Assembly (NCBI RefSeq): GCF_017114865.1
Contig: NZ_JADEYH010000003.1
Coordinates: 274,447 to 338,446 of the forward strand
Direction of reading: 5' to 3'
Length of the DNA: 64,000 nucleotides
Source of the DNA: Streptomyces verrucosisporus
Lineage (GTDB): Bacteria > Actinomycetota > Actinomycetes > Streptomycetales > Streptomycetaceae
In this document: one piece after another, positions 1-8,569 of the stretch
Position numbering within the stretch: the first letter of the stretch is position 1
How the letters are laid out: each line of letters starts with the position of its first letter
The notes under the pieces: model-generated
Database searches by the model: none
The model's input: the letters and a program-made list of their open reading frames with translations, nothing else
Told to the model about the DNA's origin: nothing
Translations under genes and position numbers: made by a program

Positions 1-589
1 GTTCCAGCGAGGCGGCGACCTCCGGGCTCTGGTTGCCGGCGTCCTCCACCCAGAACTCGAAGCCGCTGTGCACCTCGGGCACGAAGGGCGCGTCGGGGGC
101 CAGCAGGTCCTGCAGGCGCGGGGTGTCGGCGGGGATGCGCTCGGCGGCCACCGGGGTGCCCGGCTCCGCCGTCAGGGCCCGCCGCAGAACGTCGGCCAGA
201 TCGCGGCTGAGGTCGCCGGAGGGGGTGTCGTTCTGCACGCCCAGCAGCACGGCACCGTTGTCACGGCGCAGCGCGGGCCAGGCCATCGGCAGAACGGTGG
301 CCAGTGTCACCGAGGGGACGTCCTCGGGCAGCTCCTCCCTCAGCTTCAGCGGCACCGTCGCGGCCGGCACCAGCTCGCGCAGCGCCACCCAGTCGCACTC
401 CCCGGGCAGTCCCTCGAACGGGCGACGCACCAGCTCGGTCACCGCCTGCGCGGCGGCACGCCCGTGGCAGGCCTTGTAGCGGCGGCCGGATCCGCAGGGG
501 CAGGGCTCGCGGGCGCCGACGACGGGGATCTCACCGTCGGCGAGCTGCGGCTTGGCGGCCTTGGTCTGGGGTCGGCGCTTCTTGGCCAT
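1..589 (-). CDS. DUF5926 / SEC-C motif protein, C-terminus cut by window edge
   Basis: The ATG at 589 opens a frame that runs off the left edge of the window. The N-terminus is Lys/Arg-rich (MAKKRR). Residues 30-42 hold a SEC-C-type zinc motif, [13 protein letters not shown], like the metal-binding tail of SecA, but there is no SecA ATPase. I match it from memory to the actinobacterial DUF5926 family, sometimes mis-annotated as a SecA-related preprotein translocase. The role is unknown; a zinc-dependent nucleic-acid or ribosome-associated function would fit the basic tail. It faces the same way as the ATPase gene upstream of it, across a 100-bp gap. Confidence 0.75.
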   Translation of the reverse strand, partial: MAKKRRPQTKAAKPQLADGEIPVVGAREPCPCGSGRRYKACHGRAAAQAVTELVRRPFEGLPGECDWVALRELVPAATVPLKLREELPEDVPSVTLATVLPMAWPALRRDNGAVLLGVQNDTPSGDLSRDLADVLRRALTAEPGTPVAAERIPADTPRLQDLLAPDAPFVPEVHSGFEFWVEDAGNQSPEVAASLE

Positions 590-691
590 GGGGTGGGGTC
601 TCCCGGTCGTTAAGGACGCTGTCGGCGCGAGCCTAGCCCTTGGGGCCGGGGCGGCACGCGTACGCGGGGGAGACCACCCGGAACGACTGCC

Positions 692-1219
692 TCAGAGGTC
701 CTCCAGGCCCTCCAGCTCCGACAGCTCGAAGCGCATCGAGGAGGCGAACGCGTCCTCCTCCGACGGCGCCACCACCGCCCACACCGTCACCCCGCCGTAG
801 CCGTGGCCGTGACCCTGACCGCGCCCGCGACCGCCGCGGTCGTCGCGCACGCCCCAGTCGCGGGCGAGCGAGGTGATGATCGACAGACCTCTGCCGCCCC
901 GCGCCGTCACCGACGGATTGGACGGCCGGGGTCTGGTCGGGCCCCCGCCGTCGGTGACGGAGACGCTCACCCCGCCGTCGGCCGTGCGGCCCCAGGCCGC
1001 GCGTACGCAGTCGCTCACGCCGATCGGTCTGGCGTGCCGGTACGCGTTGCTGAGAAGTTCGGAAAGAATGAGAACCGCGTCGTCCACGACGGCTTCCGGC
1101 GTACCGGAGCCGAGAAGCTCCTCGCGCATCCGGCGCCTCGCCGCACCCACGCCCGTGGGACCGTGGGGTACGGCCATCGTCGACGACGTCGGCGCCTCCT
1201 GTGCAACCACCAACGCCAC
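692..1219 (-). CDS. RsbW/SpoIIAB-like ATP-binding protein (HATPase_c)
   Basis: A 175-residue single-domain HATPase of the anti-sigma / serine kinase type. I chose the GTG at 1219 because AAGGAGG lies 7 nt upstream; the open frame extends further but without a ribosome-binding site. The N-box is ILSELLSNAYRHA, the G1 box is VTDGGG, and the later lid glycines are in ARGGRGLSII. This matches the very common Streptomyces ATP-binding proteins that hold or phosphorylate STAS or sigma partners. No partner lies next to it; the only STAS gene in the window is at 58.1 kb. The C-terminus has a Gly/Arg/His-rich insert (GRGRGQGHGHGYGG) before the last strand, which is unusual. Confidence 0.85.
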   Translation of the reverse strand: MALVVAQEAPTSSTMAVPHGPTGVGAARRRMREELLGSGTPEAVVDDAVLILSELLSNAYRHARPIGVSDCVRAAWGRTADGGVSVSVTDGGGPTRPRPSNPSVTARGGRGLSIITSLARDWGVRDDRGGRGRGQGHGHGYGGVTVWAVVAPSEEDAFASSMRFELSELEGLEDL

Positions 1220-1423
1220 CCCCGAGACCTCCTTGTTCGCCCCACGCCACGTGATGGATGCCCTTTCGCCCGGTGGCGGAAACCGCCCGACCCGGTACCG
1301 TGACGCAGCCCTCACCGCCCGTTCACCGCTGGTGGCTCCGAGTGCGCCGTGGTGCGCCGACCGCCCCGGCCCGCCTCCGCCCCGGCCCCGCACCAGCCCC
1401 GGAGCCCCCGCCCCGGTCCCGTC

Positions 1424-2251
1424 TCAGCCCTGGAACATCTCCTCCAGCTGGGCCAGTACGCGCCGGGGCCGGTTGGTGATGACGGCGTCCACGCCGAGCA
1501 GCGCGCACAGCTCCACGTCGGCCGGATCGTCCACCGTCCACACGTGCACCCGGTGGCCCTCCCGGTGCGCCCACGCCACGTACTCGGGGTGGTTGCGCAG
1601 GATCCGGATACTCGGCCCGGCGATCCCCACGCCCGGCGGCAGCCTCCCGTCGCGGTGACGCGGCAGCAGGAACTGCATCAGGTAGACGGTGGGGATCCAC
1701 GGCGCCGCGGCCCGTATCCGGTGCAGGGAGCGCGCCGAGAAGCTCATCACGCGCACCGGGATGGCCGGATCGTGGCGGGCCAGCACCCGCAGCAGCTCCT
1801 CCTCCACCTGCCCCGCCCAGCGGGTGGGGTGCTTGGTCTCGACGGCCAGCTCCACCCGGCGCCCGGCGGAGGCCTGCTCCTCCACCAGACGCAGCAGCCG
1901 CTCCAGGGTGAGGACGGAGGTGTGCTCGCGGCTCTCGGTCTCGGGCGACTCCTCGTCGCCGAGCCGCCCCTTCCAGGAGCCGAAGTCCAGTTCGGCCAGT
2001 TCGGCCAACTCCAGCGAGGAGACCGCGCCGCGACCGTTGGAGGTACGGTTGACACGGCGGTCGTGGACGCACACCAGGTGTCCGTCGGAGGTGAGCCGCA
2101 CATCGCACTCCAGCGCGTCGGCGCCGTCCTCCACGGCCCTGCGGTACGCGGCCAGGGTGTGCTCGGGGGCGTCCTCGGAGGCCCCGCGGTGGGCGACGAC
2201 GGAGATGGGGCGCCGCGATCCCGGCGACCCCTGGGGCTGGTCAGGGCTCAC
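1424..2251 (-). CDS. Glycerophosphodiester phosphodiesterase family protein
   Basis: A 275-residue cytosolic GDPD TIM barrel without a signal peptide. It should cleave glycerophosphodiesters to glycerol-3-phosphate and an alcohol. The N-terminal catalytic signature is VVAHRGASEDAPEHTLAAY followed by ECDVRLTSDG and VHDRRVNRT, giving the two His and the Glu/Asp metal ligands. ETKH and the C-terminal VWTVDDP also fit the family. The GTG at 2251 is chosen because the GDPD fold begins about 18 residues later; upstream codons in frame are low complexity. It is divergent from the HtrA-type gene, sharing a 167-bp promoter region. Confidence 0.9.
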   Translation of the reverse strand: MSPDQPQGSPGSRRPISVVAHRGASEDAPEHTLAAYRRAVEDGADALECDVRLTSDGHLVCVHDRRVNRTSNGRGAVSSLELAELAELDFGSWKGRLGDEESPETESREHTSVLTLERLLRLVEEQASAGRRVELAVETKHPTRWAGQVEEELLRVLARHDPAIPVRVMSFSARSLHRIRAAAPWIPTVYLMQFLLPRHRDGRLPPGVGIAGPSIRILRNHPEYVAWAHREGHRVHVWTVDDPADVELCALLGVDAVITNRPRRVLAQLEEMFQG

Positions 2252-2418
2252 CGCGTTATGGTGCCACCCCGCCCCGCGCGCGGCGGCCCGGGCGTCCGTC
2301 CGAACGGGTGCGCTTACGCCGGTCCGACGTGCGGTGGGAGAAGCTTGACGCCATACACCTGAATACACACGCCGTCCCCGGACAGACGTGTGACTGTCGT
2401 GTACCTGAGGAGAGAGCT

Positions 2419-4119
2419 GTGAGCACCGAGAACGAGGGCGCCGCCGGCGAGCACGCGGCCGGCGCCCCCGTGCCGCACCCGCCGGCCGACCGGTCCGCCG
2501 CGAACGGCGCCGCCGCGCCCAGGACACCGACCGACAGCCCGCCGGAGGACTACGACCTCCAGGCCCCCGTCCCCGCGCCCGAGCCCGAGGCGGCGCCGGG
2601 GGACGAGTCGACGACCCTGCTGCGGAAGATCGACCCGGAAGGCCCCGAGCCGCCGTCCCAGCCCGGCCACCAGCCCGCGCCCCCCGCTCCTCCCGCCGCG
2701 CAGGGCCACGCCGAGCAGGGGTACGCCGCACAGGGGCAGGCGCAGGAGTACCCGTCCCCGCAGCCCCCGCCGTCCCCGCAGGGCCACCACACCCCGCAGG
2801 ACCCCTCCGCCGCGCAGCAGCAGCCCCCCGCCGCCTACGCCTCCCCCGCCCCCCACCCCTCCGCCGGGCAGTGGGGCGCACCGGGCGGCGGCTACGACGG
2901 CTACGGCACCCCGCCGCCCGCCCCGGGAGCCCCCGGCACCCCCGGCGGTGGCCCGGACTCCCCCTGGGGCGCGCCGCCCGTCGCCCCGCCGCCCCCGGAA
3001 GGCCAGAGGAAGAAGCGCCGCTTCGGCGGCCTGATCGCCGCCGTCGCGGCGGCGTCCCTCCTCGCGGGCGGCGTCGGCACGGGCGTCGGCTTCTGGGCCG
3101 CCGACCGCACGGACCGCGGCTCGACGACCATCTCCGCCGGCGACAGCCTCGAACAGGTCGACCGCGCCCCCGACTCCGTCGCCGGCATCGCGGCCAAGGC
3201 CCTGCCCAGCGTCGTGACGATCCAGGCCGAGGGCGGCGGCGAGAGCGGCACCGGCACCGGCTTCGTCTACGACCAGCAGGGCCACATCATGACCAACAAC
3301 CACGTGGTGGCCAGCGCGGCCGACGGCGGTGAGCTGACCGCCACCTTCTCCGACGGCCGCGAGTACGACGCCGAGGTCGTCGGCCTGGCCCAGGGCTACG
3401 ACGTGGCGGTCATCAAGCTGGAGAACGCCGGCGACGCCGAGCTCACCCCGCTGCCGCTCGGCAACTCCGACAAGGTCCAGGTCGGCGACGCCACCATCGC
3501 CATCGGCGCCCCGTACGGCCTGTCCGGCACGGTCACCACCGGCATCATCAGCGCCAAGAACCGGCCCGTCGCCTCCAGCGACGGCCAGGGCTCCAAGGCC
3601 TCCTACATGAGCGCCCTGCAGACCGACGCCTCCATCAACCCCGGCAACTCCGGCGGCCCCCTGCTCAACGCCAAGGGCGCGGTCATCGGCATCAACTCCG
3701 CCATCCAGTCGGCCGGCGGCGGCCTCGGCCAGGGTGCGCCCGGCAGCATCGGCCTCGGCTTCGCCATTCCGATCAACCAGGCCCAGCGCGTGGGCAGGAC
3801 CCTGATCGAGACCGGCGAGCCGGTCTACCCGGTCATCGGCGTCCAGGTCGACCTGCGCGCCCAGGGCAACGGCGCCCGCATCATCGAGGACACCGACGAC
3901 GGCAGCGAGCCCATCACCCCGGGCGGCCCGGCCGACAAGGCGGGCCTGGAGCCGGGCGACGTGATCACCAGGCTCGACGGCGTCCCGATCGACAGCGGCC
4001 CCACCCTGATCAGCGAGATCTGGTCCCACGAGCCGGGCGAGAAGATCTCCGTCACCTACATGCGGGGCGGCAAGCAGAGCAAGGCCGAACTGACCCTGGG
4101 GTCCCGCGAGGGCGACTGA
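2419..4119 (+). CDS. Membrane-anchored HtrA/DegP-type serine protease with PDZ domain
   Basis: 566 residues starting at the GTG at 2419, with GAGG 8 nt upstream. Residues 1-195 are a cytoplasmic Pro/Gln/Ala-rich disordered region. A single transmembrane segment at about 202-225 (LIAAVAAASLLAGG) puts the protease outside the cell. The trypsin-like domain (about 255-460) has His in TNNHVV, Asp in YDVAVIKL and Ser in NPGNSGGPL. A PDZ domain follows (GLEPGDVITRLDG), ending near 560. This is the usual Streptomyces HtrA layout for envelope-stress quality control. No adjacent two-component system is visible. Confidence 0.93.
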   Translation: MSTENEGAAGEHAAGAPVPHPPADRSAANGAAAPRTPTDSPPEDYDLQAPVPAPEPEAAPGDESTTLLRKIDPEGPEPPSQPGHQPAPPAPPAAQGHAEQGYAAQGQAQEYPSPQPPPSPQGHHTPQDPSAAQQQPPAAYASPAPHPSAGQWGAPGGGYDGYGTPPPAPGAPGTPGGGPDSPWGAPPVAPPPPEGQRKKRRFGGLIAAVAAASLLAGGVGTGVGFWAADRTDRGSTTISAGDSLEQVDRAPDSVAGIAAKALPSVVTIQAEGGGESGTGTGFVYDQQGHIMTNNHVVASAADGGELTATFSDGREYDAEVVGLAQGYDVAVIKLENAGDAELTPLPLGNSDKVQVGDATIAIGAPYGLSGTVTTGIISAKNRPVASSDGQGSKASYMSALQTDASINPGNSGGPLLNAKGAVIGINSAIQSAGGGLGQGAPGSIGLGFAIPINQAQRVGRTLIETGEPVYPVIGVQVDLRAQGNGARIIEDTDDGSEPITPGGPADKAGLEPGDVITRLDGVPIDSGPTLISEIWSHEPGEKISVTYMRGGKQSKAELTLGSREGD

Positions 4120-4162
4120 CGGACCGGCTAGGCTGTTCCCCACGCCGCACGGCGCGGCGTGG

Positions 4163-4249
4163 GGAGGCTTGCCCGAGCGGCCTAAGGGAACGGTCTTGAA
4201 AACCGTCGTGGTGGCGACACCACCGTGGGTTCAAATCCCACAGCCTCCG
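4163..4249 (+). tRNA. tRNA-Ser(UGA)
   Basis: An 87-nt class II tRNA. The acceptor stem GGAGGCT (4163-4169) pairs with AGCCTCC (4242-4248) and G is the discriminator base. The anticodon stem ACGGT/ACCGT encloses CTTGAAA, giving anticodon TGA at 4197-4199. It has a long variable arm and the T-loop GGTTCAAATCC. CCA is not encoded. Confidence 0.97.
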
Positions 4250-4260
4250 CACCTCACAAC

Positions 4261-4291
4261 GGCCCCCGACCAGCCCACCCGGTCGGGGGCC
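4261..4291 (+). terminator. Hairpin after tRNA-Ser(UGA)
   Basis: A perfect 11-bp inverted repeat, GGCCCCCGACC (4261-4271) and GGTCGGGGGCC (4281-4291), with a 9-nt loop, 11 nt past the tRNA. There is no U-tract, as is common in Streptomyces. Confidence 0.8.
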
Positions 4292-4336
4292 GTCGGCGTT
4301 CCGAGAGTGTCAGTGGTCGGCGGCAGACTCGTCGGC

Positions 4337-4801
4337 ATGAGTGGTCAGGTGCGCTTGAGGGACGTCGAATCGGCCGATCTGGAGGAGTTCCTCACGCAGG
4401 AGCACGACCCCGAGGCCGTGCGACGGGCGAACTTCCCACCCCGGGAACGGGATGCCTTCATGACCCACTGGAGAACGAGGGTCCTCGGCGATCCCACCGT
4501 CCTCGCGCAGGCCGTCACCGTCGACGGGGAACTGGCGGGCAACGTGGTGGCCTGGTGGGACGAGGGACGGCGCTTCGTCGGGTACTGGCTCGGCAGGCGG
4601 TACTGGGGCCGGGGCGTCGGCACGCGGGCACTGGAGCTGTTCCTGGAGCGGGAGAAGGCCCGTCCCCTGTACGCCGATCCCTTCGCCGGGAACACCGGCT
4701 CGGTGCGGCTGCTGGAGAAGTACGGTTTCCGGCGCACGGAGACGGTCCGGTACGGCGAGCACGAGCACATCGTGCTGGTGCTCGACAAGGCCCCCGCCTG
4801 A
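4337..4801 (+). CDS. GNAT family N-acetyltransferase
   Basis: 154 residues from the ATG at 4337. The acetyl-CoA loop is RRYWGRGVGTRAL, the family Q/RxxGxG/A motif, and the later segment NTGSVRLLEKYGFRRTE is the typical GNAT fourth motif. It resembles RimJ/RimL-type small-molecule or peptide acetyltransferases; the substrate cannot be told. It is a single gene after the tRNA terminator. Confidence 0.88.
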   Translation: MSGQVRLRDVESADLEEFLTQEHDPEAVRRANFPPRERDAFMTHWRTRVLGDPTVLAQAVTVDGELAGNVVAWWDEGRRFVGYWLGRRYWGRGVGTRALELFLEREKARPLYADPFAGNTGSVRLLEKYGFRRTETVRYGEHEHIVLVLDKAPA

Positions 4802-5203
4802 GCCCGTCACTCAACTCCGGCTTCCACGCGTCCGCCCCGTCTCACGGGGCCGACCGCTTCGAGACGCCGGCCGCCCCGGCCGCGCCCTGCGGACGAGCCG
4901 GTGCCCCGACCGTTACGGCCCGATAATCCGGTGGCCGGTTCCCGGCCCCGTTGCTACGGTGCTTCCGTCTCCGCCGCGGTGCCGACCGCGGGCGACCTCT
5001 GAAGCGTGTGCCCTGGAAAGCGGTTGATGTATGCCCCGGTCAGTGATTCCGAGCTCCCCTCGTCGCGCCGACAGCGCCGGGGCGACCGGGCCTGACCGCA
5101 TGCGGCCGCTCGTGACCGGCCGCTGAGGCCCCCGCCCCGGACCCGAGGGGTGCTCGGTAGTTCCCTGCTGCTTCGTTCCACACCCTCGGCAAGGAGTATC
5201 CGG
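4802..5203. other. 400-bp intergenic stretch, no gene recognised
   Basis: I see no convincing reading frame or RNA. The part near 5185-5200 supplies the AAGGAG ribosome-binding site of the next gene, and the promoter is presumably within the last 200 bp. Confidence 0.5.
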
Positions 5204-5578
5204 GTGTCACACGACAACCCCCAGCACCGCTCAGCCATGTCCTCGATCGACACCTTCACCTGCGTCCGCTGCGGACTGACCGTCGCCACGTTCGCGCCGG
5301 ACGGCGGTCGGCGCGATCACTGCCCGAGCTGCCTGCACTCCCGGCACCTCGTCGACCACGTCGAGGGCGGGCCCTCGGACTGCGAGGGCCGGATGACCCC
5401 CGTCTCCATCGCGGTGCTGCGCACCGGCGACTGGATGGTCATCCACCGCTGCGTCCGCTGCGACGAGCTGACCTCGAGCCCGGTCCGCGGGGACGACAAC
5501 CAGCTGATCCTGATGCGGATGGCCGTGCGTCCCCTGGCGCAGCCGCCCTTCCCGCTCGAAGCGTTCGGTGACCTGTGA
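5204..5578 (+). CDS. RNHCP domain protein, copy 1
   Basis: 124 residues from the GTG at 5204, with AAGGAG 7 nt upstream. It has four Cys-pair motifs of a small zinc protein: CVRCGL near the start, RRDHCPSCLHS (the RNHCP signature with Asp for Asn), and HRCVRCDEL. The segment RGDDNQLILMRMAVRPLAQPPFP matches the family end. The function of RNHCP proteins is unknown. It is followed after 43 nt by a paralogue, so the pair is probably co-transcribed. Confidence 0.85.
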   Translation: MSHDNPQHRSAMSSIDTFTCVRCGLTVATFAPDGGRRDHCPSCLHSRHLVDHVEGGPSDCEGRMTPVSIAVLRTGDWMVIHRCVRCDELTSSPVRGDDNQLILMRMAVRPLAQPPFPLEAFGDL

Positions 5579-5621
5579 GCCGGGCCCGATTGCCGCGACC
5601 GGAACGGCGCGGGAGGCGACC

Positions 5622-6041
5622 GTGACGCGGCGCGGACCCCGGCGAACGGGGAGAGGCCGGCCTCAGCGGCCCAAGGACGTGCTCCACGGACCGGCCGGCG
5701 CACGCGGTGACGCCTTCCGGTGCGTGGGCTGCCGGCTCGACGTGCCGCTCGCCGCACCGGGCACCGCTCATCGCAACCACTGCCCGTCCTGCCTGGTCAG
5801 CCTCCACGTTGACCGGCGGATACCGGGCGACCGGGCGGCGGGGTGCGGCGGACGCATGACGGTGCTGAGCCTGTCGGTGCGGCAGGACGGGGAGTGGACG
5901 CTCATCCACCACTGCCTGACGTGCGGTGAGCTCAGCGCCAACCGCATCGCGGGGGACGACAACGCGCTGGCACTGATCCGGCTGGCACTGCGTCCACTGG
6001 CGGACGCCCGCCTTCCGGTACGGGCCATGCTCACGCTGTGA
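5622..6041 (+). CDS. RNHCP domain protein, copy 2
   Basis: 139 residues from the GTG at 5622, with GGGAGG 5 nt upstream. The signature is exact here, HRNHCPSCLVS, preceded by CVGCRL and followed by HHCLTCGEL and GDDNALALIRLALRPLA. It has an Arg-rich N-terminal extension of about 30 residues that copy 1 lacks. Both copies keep all paired cysteines, so both are probably functional zinc-binding proteins. The copies have diverged well beyond a recent duplication. Confidence 0.86.
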   Translation: MTRRGPRRTGRGRPQRPKDVLHGPAGARGDAFRCVGCRLDVPLAAPGTAHRNHCPSCLVSLHVDRRIPGDRAAGCGGRMTVLSLSVRQDGEWTLIHHCLTCGELSANRIAGDDNALALIRLALRPLADARLPVRAMLTL

Positions 6042-6321
6042 CACGGGGCGCCCGGCTGCCGCCGGGCGCCCCCTTCTCTCCGGGTGGGCCCGGCCCCTGT
6101 CGGCCGGGGGCGGCCCGCCGGCCGTCCCGAGGGTCGCCCGGTGCGCGCGTTGCGGTGGTTGTGCGTACCGACGGCCGGCGCGGGCCCTACTCTGATGCCC
6201 GGCACGCGCATCGATTCCTCCGGACCGGCCGACCCGAACGGGTCGGCCGGTCCGCCGTGCCGCCCGCTTCCCGCGGTCCGCGGCGGAGCGGATCGCCCGT
6301 CAGCCGCAGAAAGAGCACTCC

Positions 6322-7536
6322 GTGTTCCGCACCTACCTGTTGCCCGTCGAGGCCGCGGTCACCCTGTTCCCACTGGTCACCGCGGTGTTCCTGGTGCCGG
6401 CCGCCGTCCGCGGATACCGCAGGCGCGGCCGGGCGGGGGGCTGGCCGGTCCTGGTGTTCTACAGCTTCGTCTTCTACCTGCTCGCCGCGCTGCTGCAGAC
6501 GGTGATGCCGCTGCCCGCCGACACGGGCGAGCACTGCACCACCGTCCACTACGCCACGGAACCGCAACTGGAGCCCTTCGCCTTCCGGGCCGCCATCTCC
6601 TCGGCAGGCGGCGGCGCCTGGTCACCCGGCACGCTGGCGGGTCTCGCCCCCGCGTGGACCGCCCTGCTCAACACGGTCCTGCTCCTGCCGCTGGGCGTCT
6701 ACCTCCGCTACTACCTCCGGCAACGGCTGATCCGTGCGACGTTCACGGCTTTCGCCACCTCCCTGTTCTTCGAAACCACCCAGTACACCGGTCTGTGGTT
6801 CGTCTACGACTGCCCCTACCGGCAGTTCAACGTGGACGACCTCATGCTCAACACCGCCGGCGCGTGCCTGGGGTGGATCGCCGCGGCCCCTCTCGTCCGC
6901 CTGCTCCCCGTCAACGACCCGGACCGTGAACGCCGCCGCTACGCATGGCGCGTCACCCTCACCCGGCGGCTCCACGCCTTCCTCACCGACCTGGCCGGCT
7001 GGCTCATCGTCTGGACACTGGTCACCGGTCTGCTCGCCGTCGTCACCTCCTGGTACACCGGCCGGCACCACGCGCTGTGGATCGGCGCCGCCCTCGGGCT
7101 GGTCTGGTTCTGGCTGCTGCCGGCCGTCTTCGCGGCCACCCCCGGCAAGCGGGCCGTACTCCTGCGCCTCACCCGGCCCGACGGCGCCCGGACGAATCCG
7201 CTGCGGCTCACCCTGCGCGCCTGGATCGTCTACTGTCCCCTCGCCCTGGCCTGGGCCGCCCTGGCCTACCGCACCGGGTCGCTCGACCTCCCCGAACTCG
7301 TCGGCCGACTGCTCCCGCACCTCGCCCTGCTCGCGGGTGCCCTCGTCTGGGGCGGCCCGGCGCTGGCGGCCCTGCTGCGCCGGGATGGGGGCGTCTGGTA
7401 CGAACGGTGGTCCTCCACCGTCAACACGGTCCTCCCCGACGCCCGTGAGTCCCCGGCCCCGGCACCGGCCCCGCGGAAGACCGAGGACCCGCGCTCCTCG
7501 GATCCCCGCGTTCCCGACGCCGGCCGGCACGTGTAG
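6322..7536 (+). CDS. VanZ-RDD membrane protein
   Basis: 404 residues from the GTG at 6322, with about seven hydrophobic segments. The N-terminal half is VanZ-like: NTVLLLPLGVYL, then a Glu in FFETTQYTG, then FNVDDLMLNTAGACLGW. The C-terminal half, starting with RLHAFLTDLAGWLIVW, is an RDD-type three-helix membrane domain. The cytoplasmic tail is Pro/Ala-rich. VanZ domains are known from teicoplanin resistance, but most chromosomal copies have no assigned substrate. No van regulatory or ligase genes are nearby, so resistance should not be assumed. Confidence 0.82.
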   Translation: MFRTYLLPVEAAVTLFPLVTAVFLVPAAVRGYRRRGRAGGWPVLVFYSFVFYLLAALLQTVMPLPADTGEHCTTVHYATEPQLEPFAFRAAISSAGGGAWSPGTLAGLAPAWTALLNTVLLLPLGVYLRYYLRQRLIRATFTAFATSLFFETTQYTGLWFVYDCPYRQFNVDDLMLNTAGACLGWIAAAPLVRLLPVNDPDRERRRYAWRVTLTRRLHAFLTDLAGWLIVWTLVTGLLAVVTSWYTGRHHALWIGAALGLVWFWLLPAVFAATPGKRAVLLRLTRPDGARTNPLRLTLRAWIVYCPLALAWAALAYRTGSLDLPELVGRLLPHLALLAGALVWGGPALAALLRRDGGVWYERWSSTVNTVLPDARESPAPAPAPRKTEDPRSSDPRVPDAGRHV

Positions 7537-7563
7537 CGGCCGGGCGATGCCGTGGCGGCCGGC

Positions 7564-8319
7564 TCACGGAGCGAGGGCGTCCAGGTCCACCGGGGTGCAG
7601 TCGTGCAGCGTCATGACCAGCCGGTGTGCCAGGGTCCACCGGACCGCGAGGTCCTCGTAGGCCACCTCCCGCAGGGCGGTGTCGATCGGCTCCAGCGTGG
7701 CCGGGCGGTGGACGATCCCGGCCACGCCCCAGGCGTACGGCCGCCCCACCAGCGCGGCGACGTGCCCCTCCCGCAGCCGCGGGCACTCCCGTACGGAGAT
7801 CCGGGCGCAGGGCACGCACACGGGCGGCGCCGTGGTCCGCTCGCCCTCCTCCACCGGGCGGCCGACGTCCCGCAGCACGAAGAGGCGCGGGCCGTCCTCC
7901 GCGGTGGGCCCGCCGCACACCTGGCAGAGCATGTGCCGCATGGCCCTTCGCTGCCGCAGCGTGTGCACCGTGTGGTAGCGGGGGTGCCCCTTGCCCCGCG
8001 CGAGGGTCTGCCGCATCCACAGCACCCCGAGCCAGTCCCGGTCGTACGCGCCCTCCCCGGCGAAACCGATCCCCTCGCCGCCCGCCCCCACCCGCCGCAC
8101 CAGGGGCGGGCGGCGCACCCGCTCCCGGCTCCACGAGGCGATGTAGGGAACCGTGCTCAGCCGGTCGGTACGTGGCTGCGCCGACTTAGCGGCGGGCTCC
8201 ACCGGGCTTCCCTCCGCCCCCGCCGGGCGCACCCCGGAACCCCCGTGCCCGTCCGCAGAGCACGCACGCCCCTCCCCGATCCGCTCATCGACCCCTTGTG
8301 AGAAGGCGCTCCCGCCCAT
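7564..8319 (-). CDS. Hypothetical protein with CxxC pairs
   Basis: 251 residues from the ATG at 8319, with GGAAGG 6 nt upstream. The first 50 residues are low complexity. The middle holds a Cys-pair pair, MLCQVCGGPT and VCVPCARISVRECPRL, which would make a small zinc ribbon. The segment RTLARGKGHPRYHTVHTLRQRRAM is basic. I do not recognise the family beyond having seen similar Streptomyces hypotheticals. It lies just outside accessory cluster 1 and is transcribed away from it. Confidence 0.7.
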   Translation of the reverse strand: MGGSAFSQGVDERIGEGRACSADGHGGSGVRPAGAEGSPVEPAAKSAQPRTDRLSTVPYIASWSRERVRRPPLVRRVGAGGEGIGFAGEGAYDRDWLGVLWMRQTLARGKGHPRYHTVHTLRQRRAMRHMLCQVCGGPTAEDGPRLFVLRDVGRPVEEGERTTAPPVCVPCARISVRECPRLREGHVAALVGRPYAWGVAGIVHRPATLEPIDTALREVAYEDLAVRWTLAHRLVMTLHDCTPVDLDALAP

Positions 8320-8382
8320 GTACGCCCTTCCTGACGCTCGGTCCCGTACTCACGGACACGTAACCGCGTGATGACTCCGGGC

Positions 8383-8421
8383 GGTACCGCGGGCGGAGCG
8401 GCAGCGCGTGAAACCCATGAA
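8383..8421 (+). promoter_or_regulatory. Shared leader architecture, copy A (-10-like box, RBS, start)
   Basis: GGTACCGC (8383-8390) is followed by GGAG (8395-8398) and a GTG exactly 25 nt after the first G of GGTAC. The start overlaps TGAAACCCATGAA (8409-8421). The same spacing occurs at 10322 and 19042, upstream of the two HTH-TPR regulators, so this is a candidate promoter, operator and leader controlled by one of them. Confidence 0.55.
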
Positions 8422-8476
8422 AGACCGCGTGGACGCGGGGGTGGACAAGGGCGGAACCGACCGCATCCGCACATGA
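8408..8476 (+). CDS. 22-residue peptide ORF of cluster 1 (candidate signal or precursor)
   Basis: The GTG at 8408 opens a 22-codon frame ending in TGA at 8474-8476. It begins VKPMKDRVDAG and ends KGGTDRIRT. GGAG lies 9 nt upstream, and a perfect 15-bp hairpin starts at the stop codon, so promoter, ORF and terminator form one mini-transcript. The start region is nearly identical in sequence and spacing to that of the second HTH-TPR regulator. Charged, without Cys or Trp. It could be a short signal for the neighbouring HTH-TPR regulator, a substrate of the radical SAM enzyme, or a non-coding RNA with a chance frame. No homology is known to me. Confidence 0.45.
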   Translation: MKPMKDRVDAGVDKGGTDRIRT

Positions 8477-8510
8477 CGAGGGGCCCCTACGGCGGTAGGG
8501 GCCCCTCGTC
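8475..8510. terminator. Perfect 15-bp hairpin between convergent units
   Basis: GACGAGGGGCCCCTA (8475-8489) pairs with its exact complement at 8496-8510 around a 6-nt loop, followed on the + strand by TCTGT. It ends the mini-transcript at 8408 and can also serve the phosphotransferase gene coming from the other side. Confidence 0.88.
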
Positions 8511-8569
8511 TCTGTCGGCAGGGTGACCTGGCGGGCAGCCCTGCCGGGAGAACCGCTCAGTCCGCCACG

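Noticed and set aside
2314..4143. 609-codon open frame antisense to the HtrA-type gene
   Set aside because: It has the Ala/Gly/Arg/Val composition of the opposite strand of a G/C-rich gene, no ribosome-binding site and no family; the + strand gene has complete catalytic motifs.
6322..7536. VanZ protein as evidence of glycopeptide resistance
   Set aside because: No vanH/A/X, vanR/S or ligase genes are near, and VanZ domains are common in Streptomyces membrane proteins.
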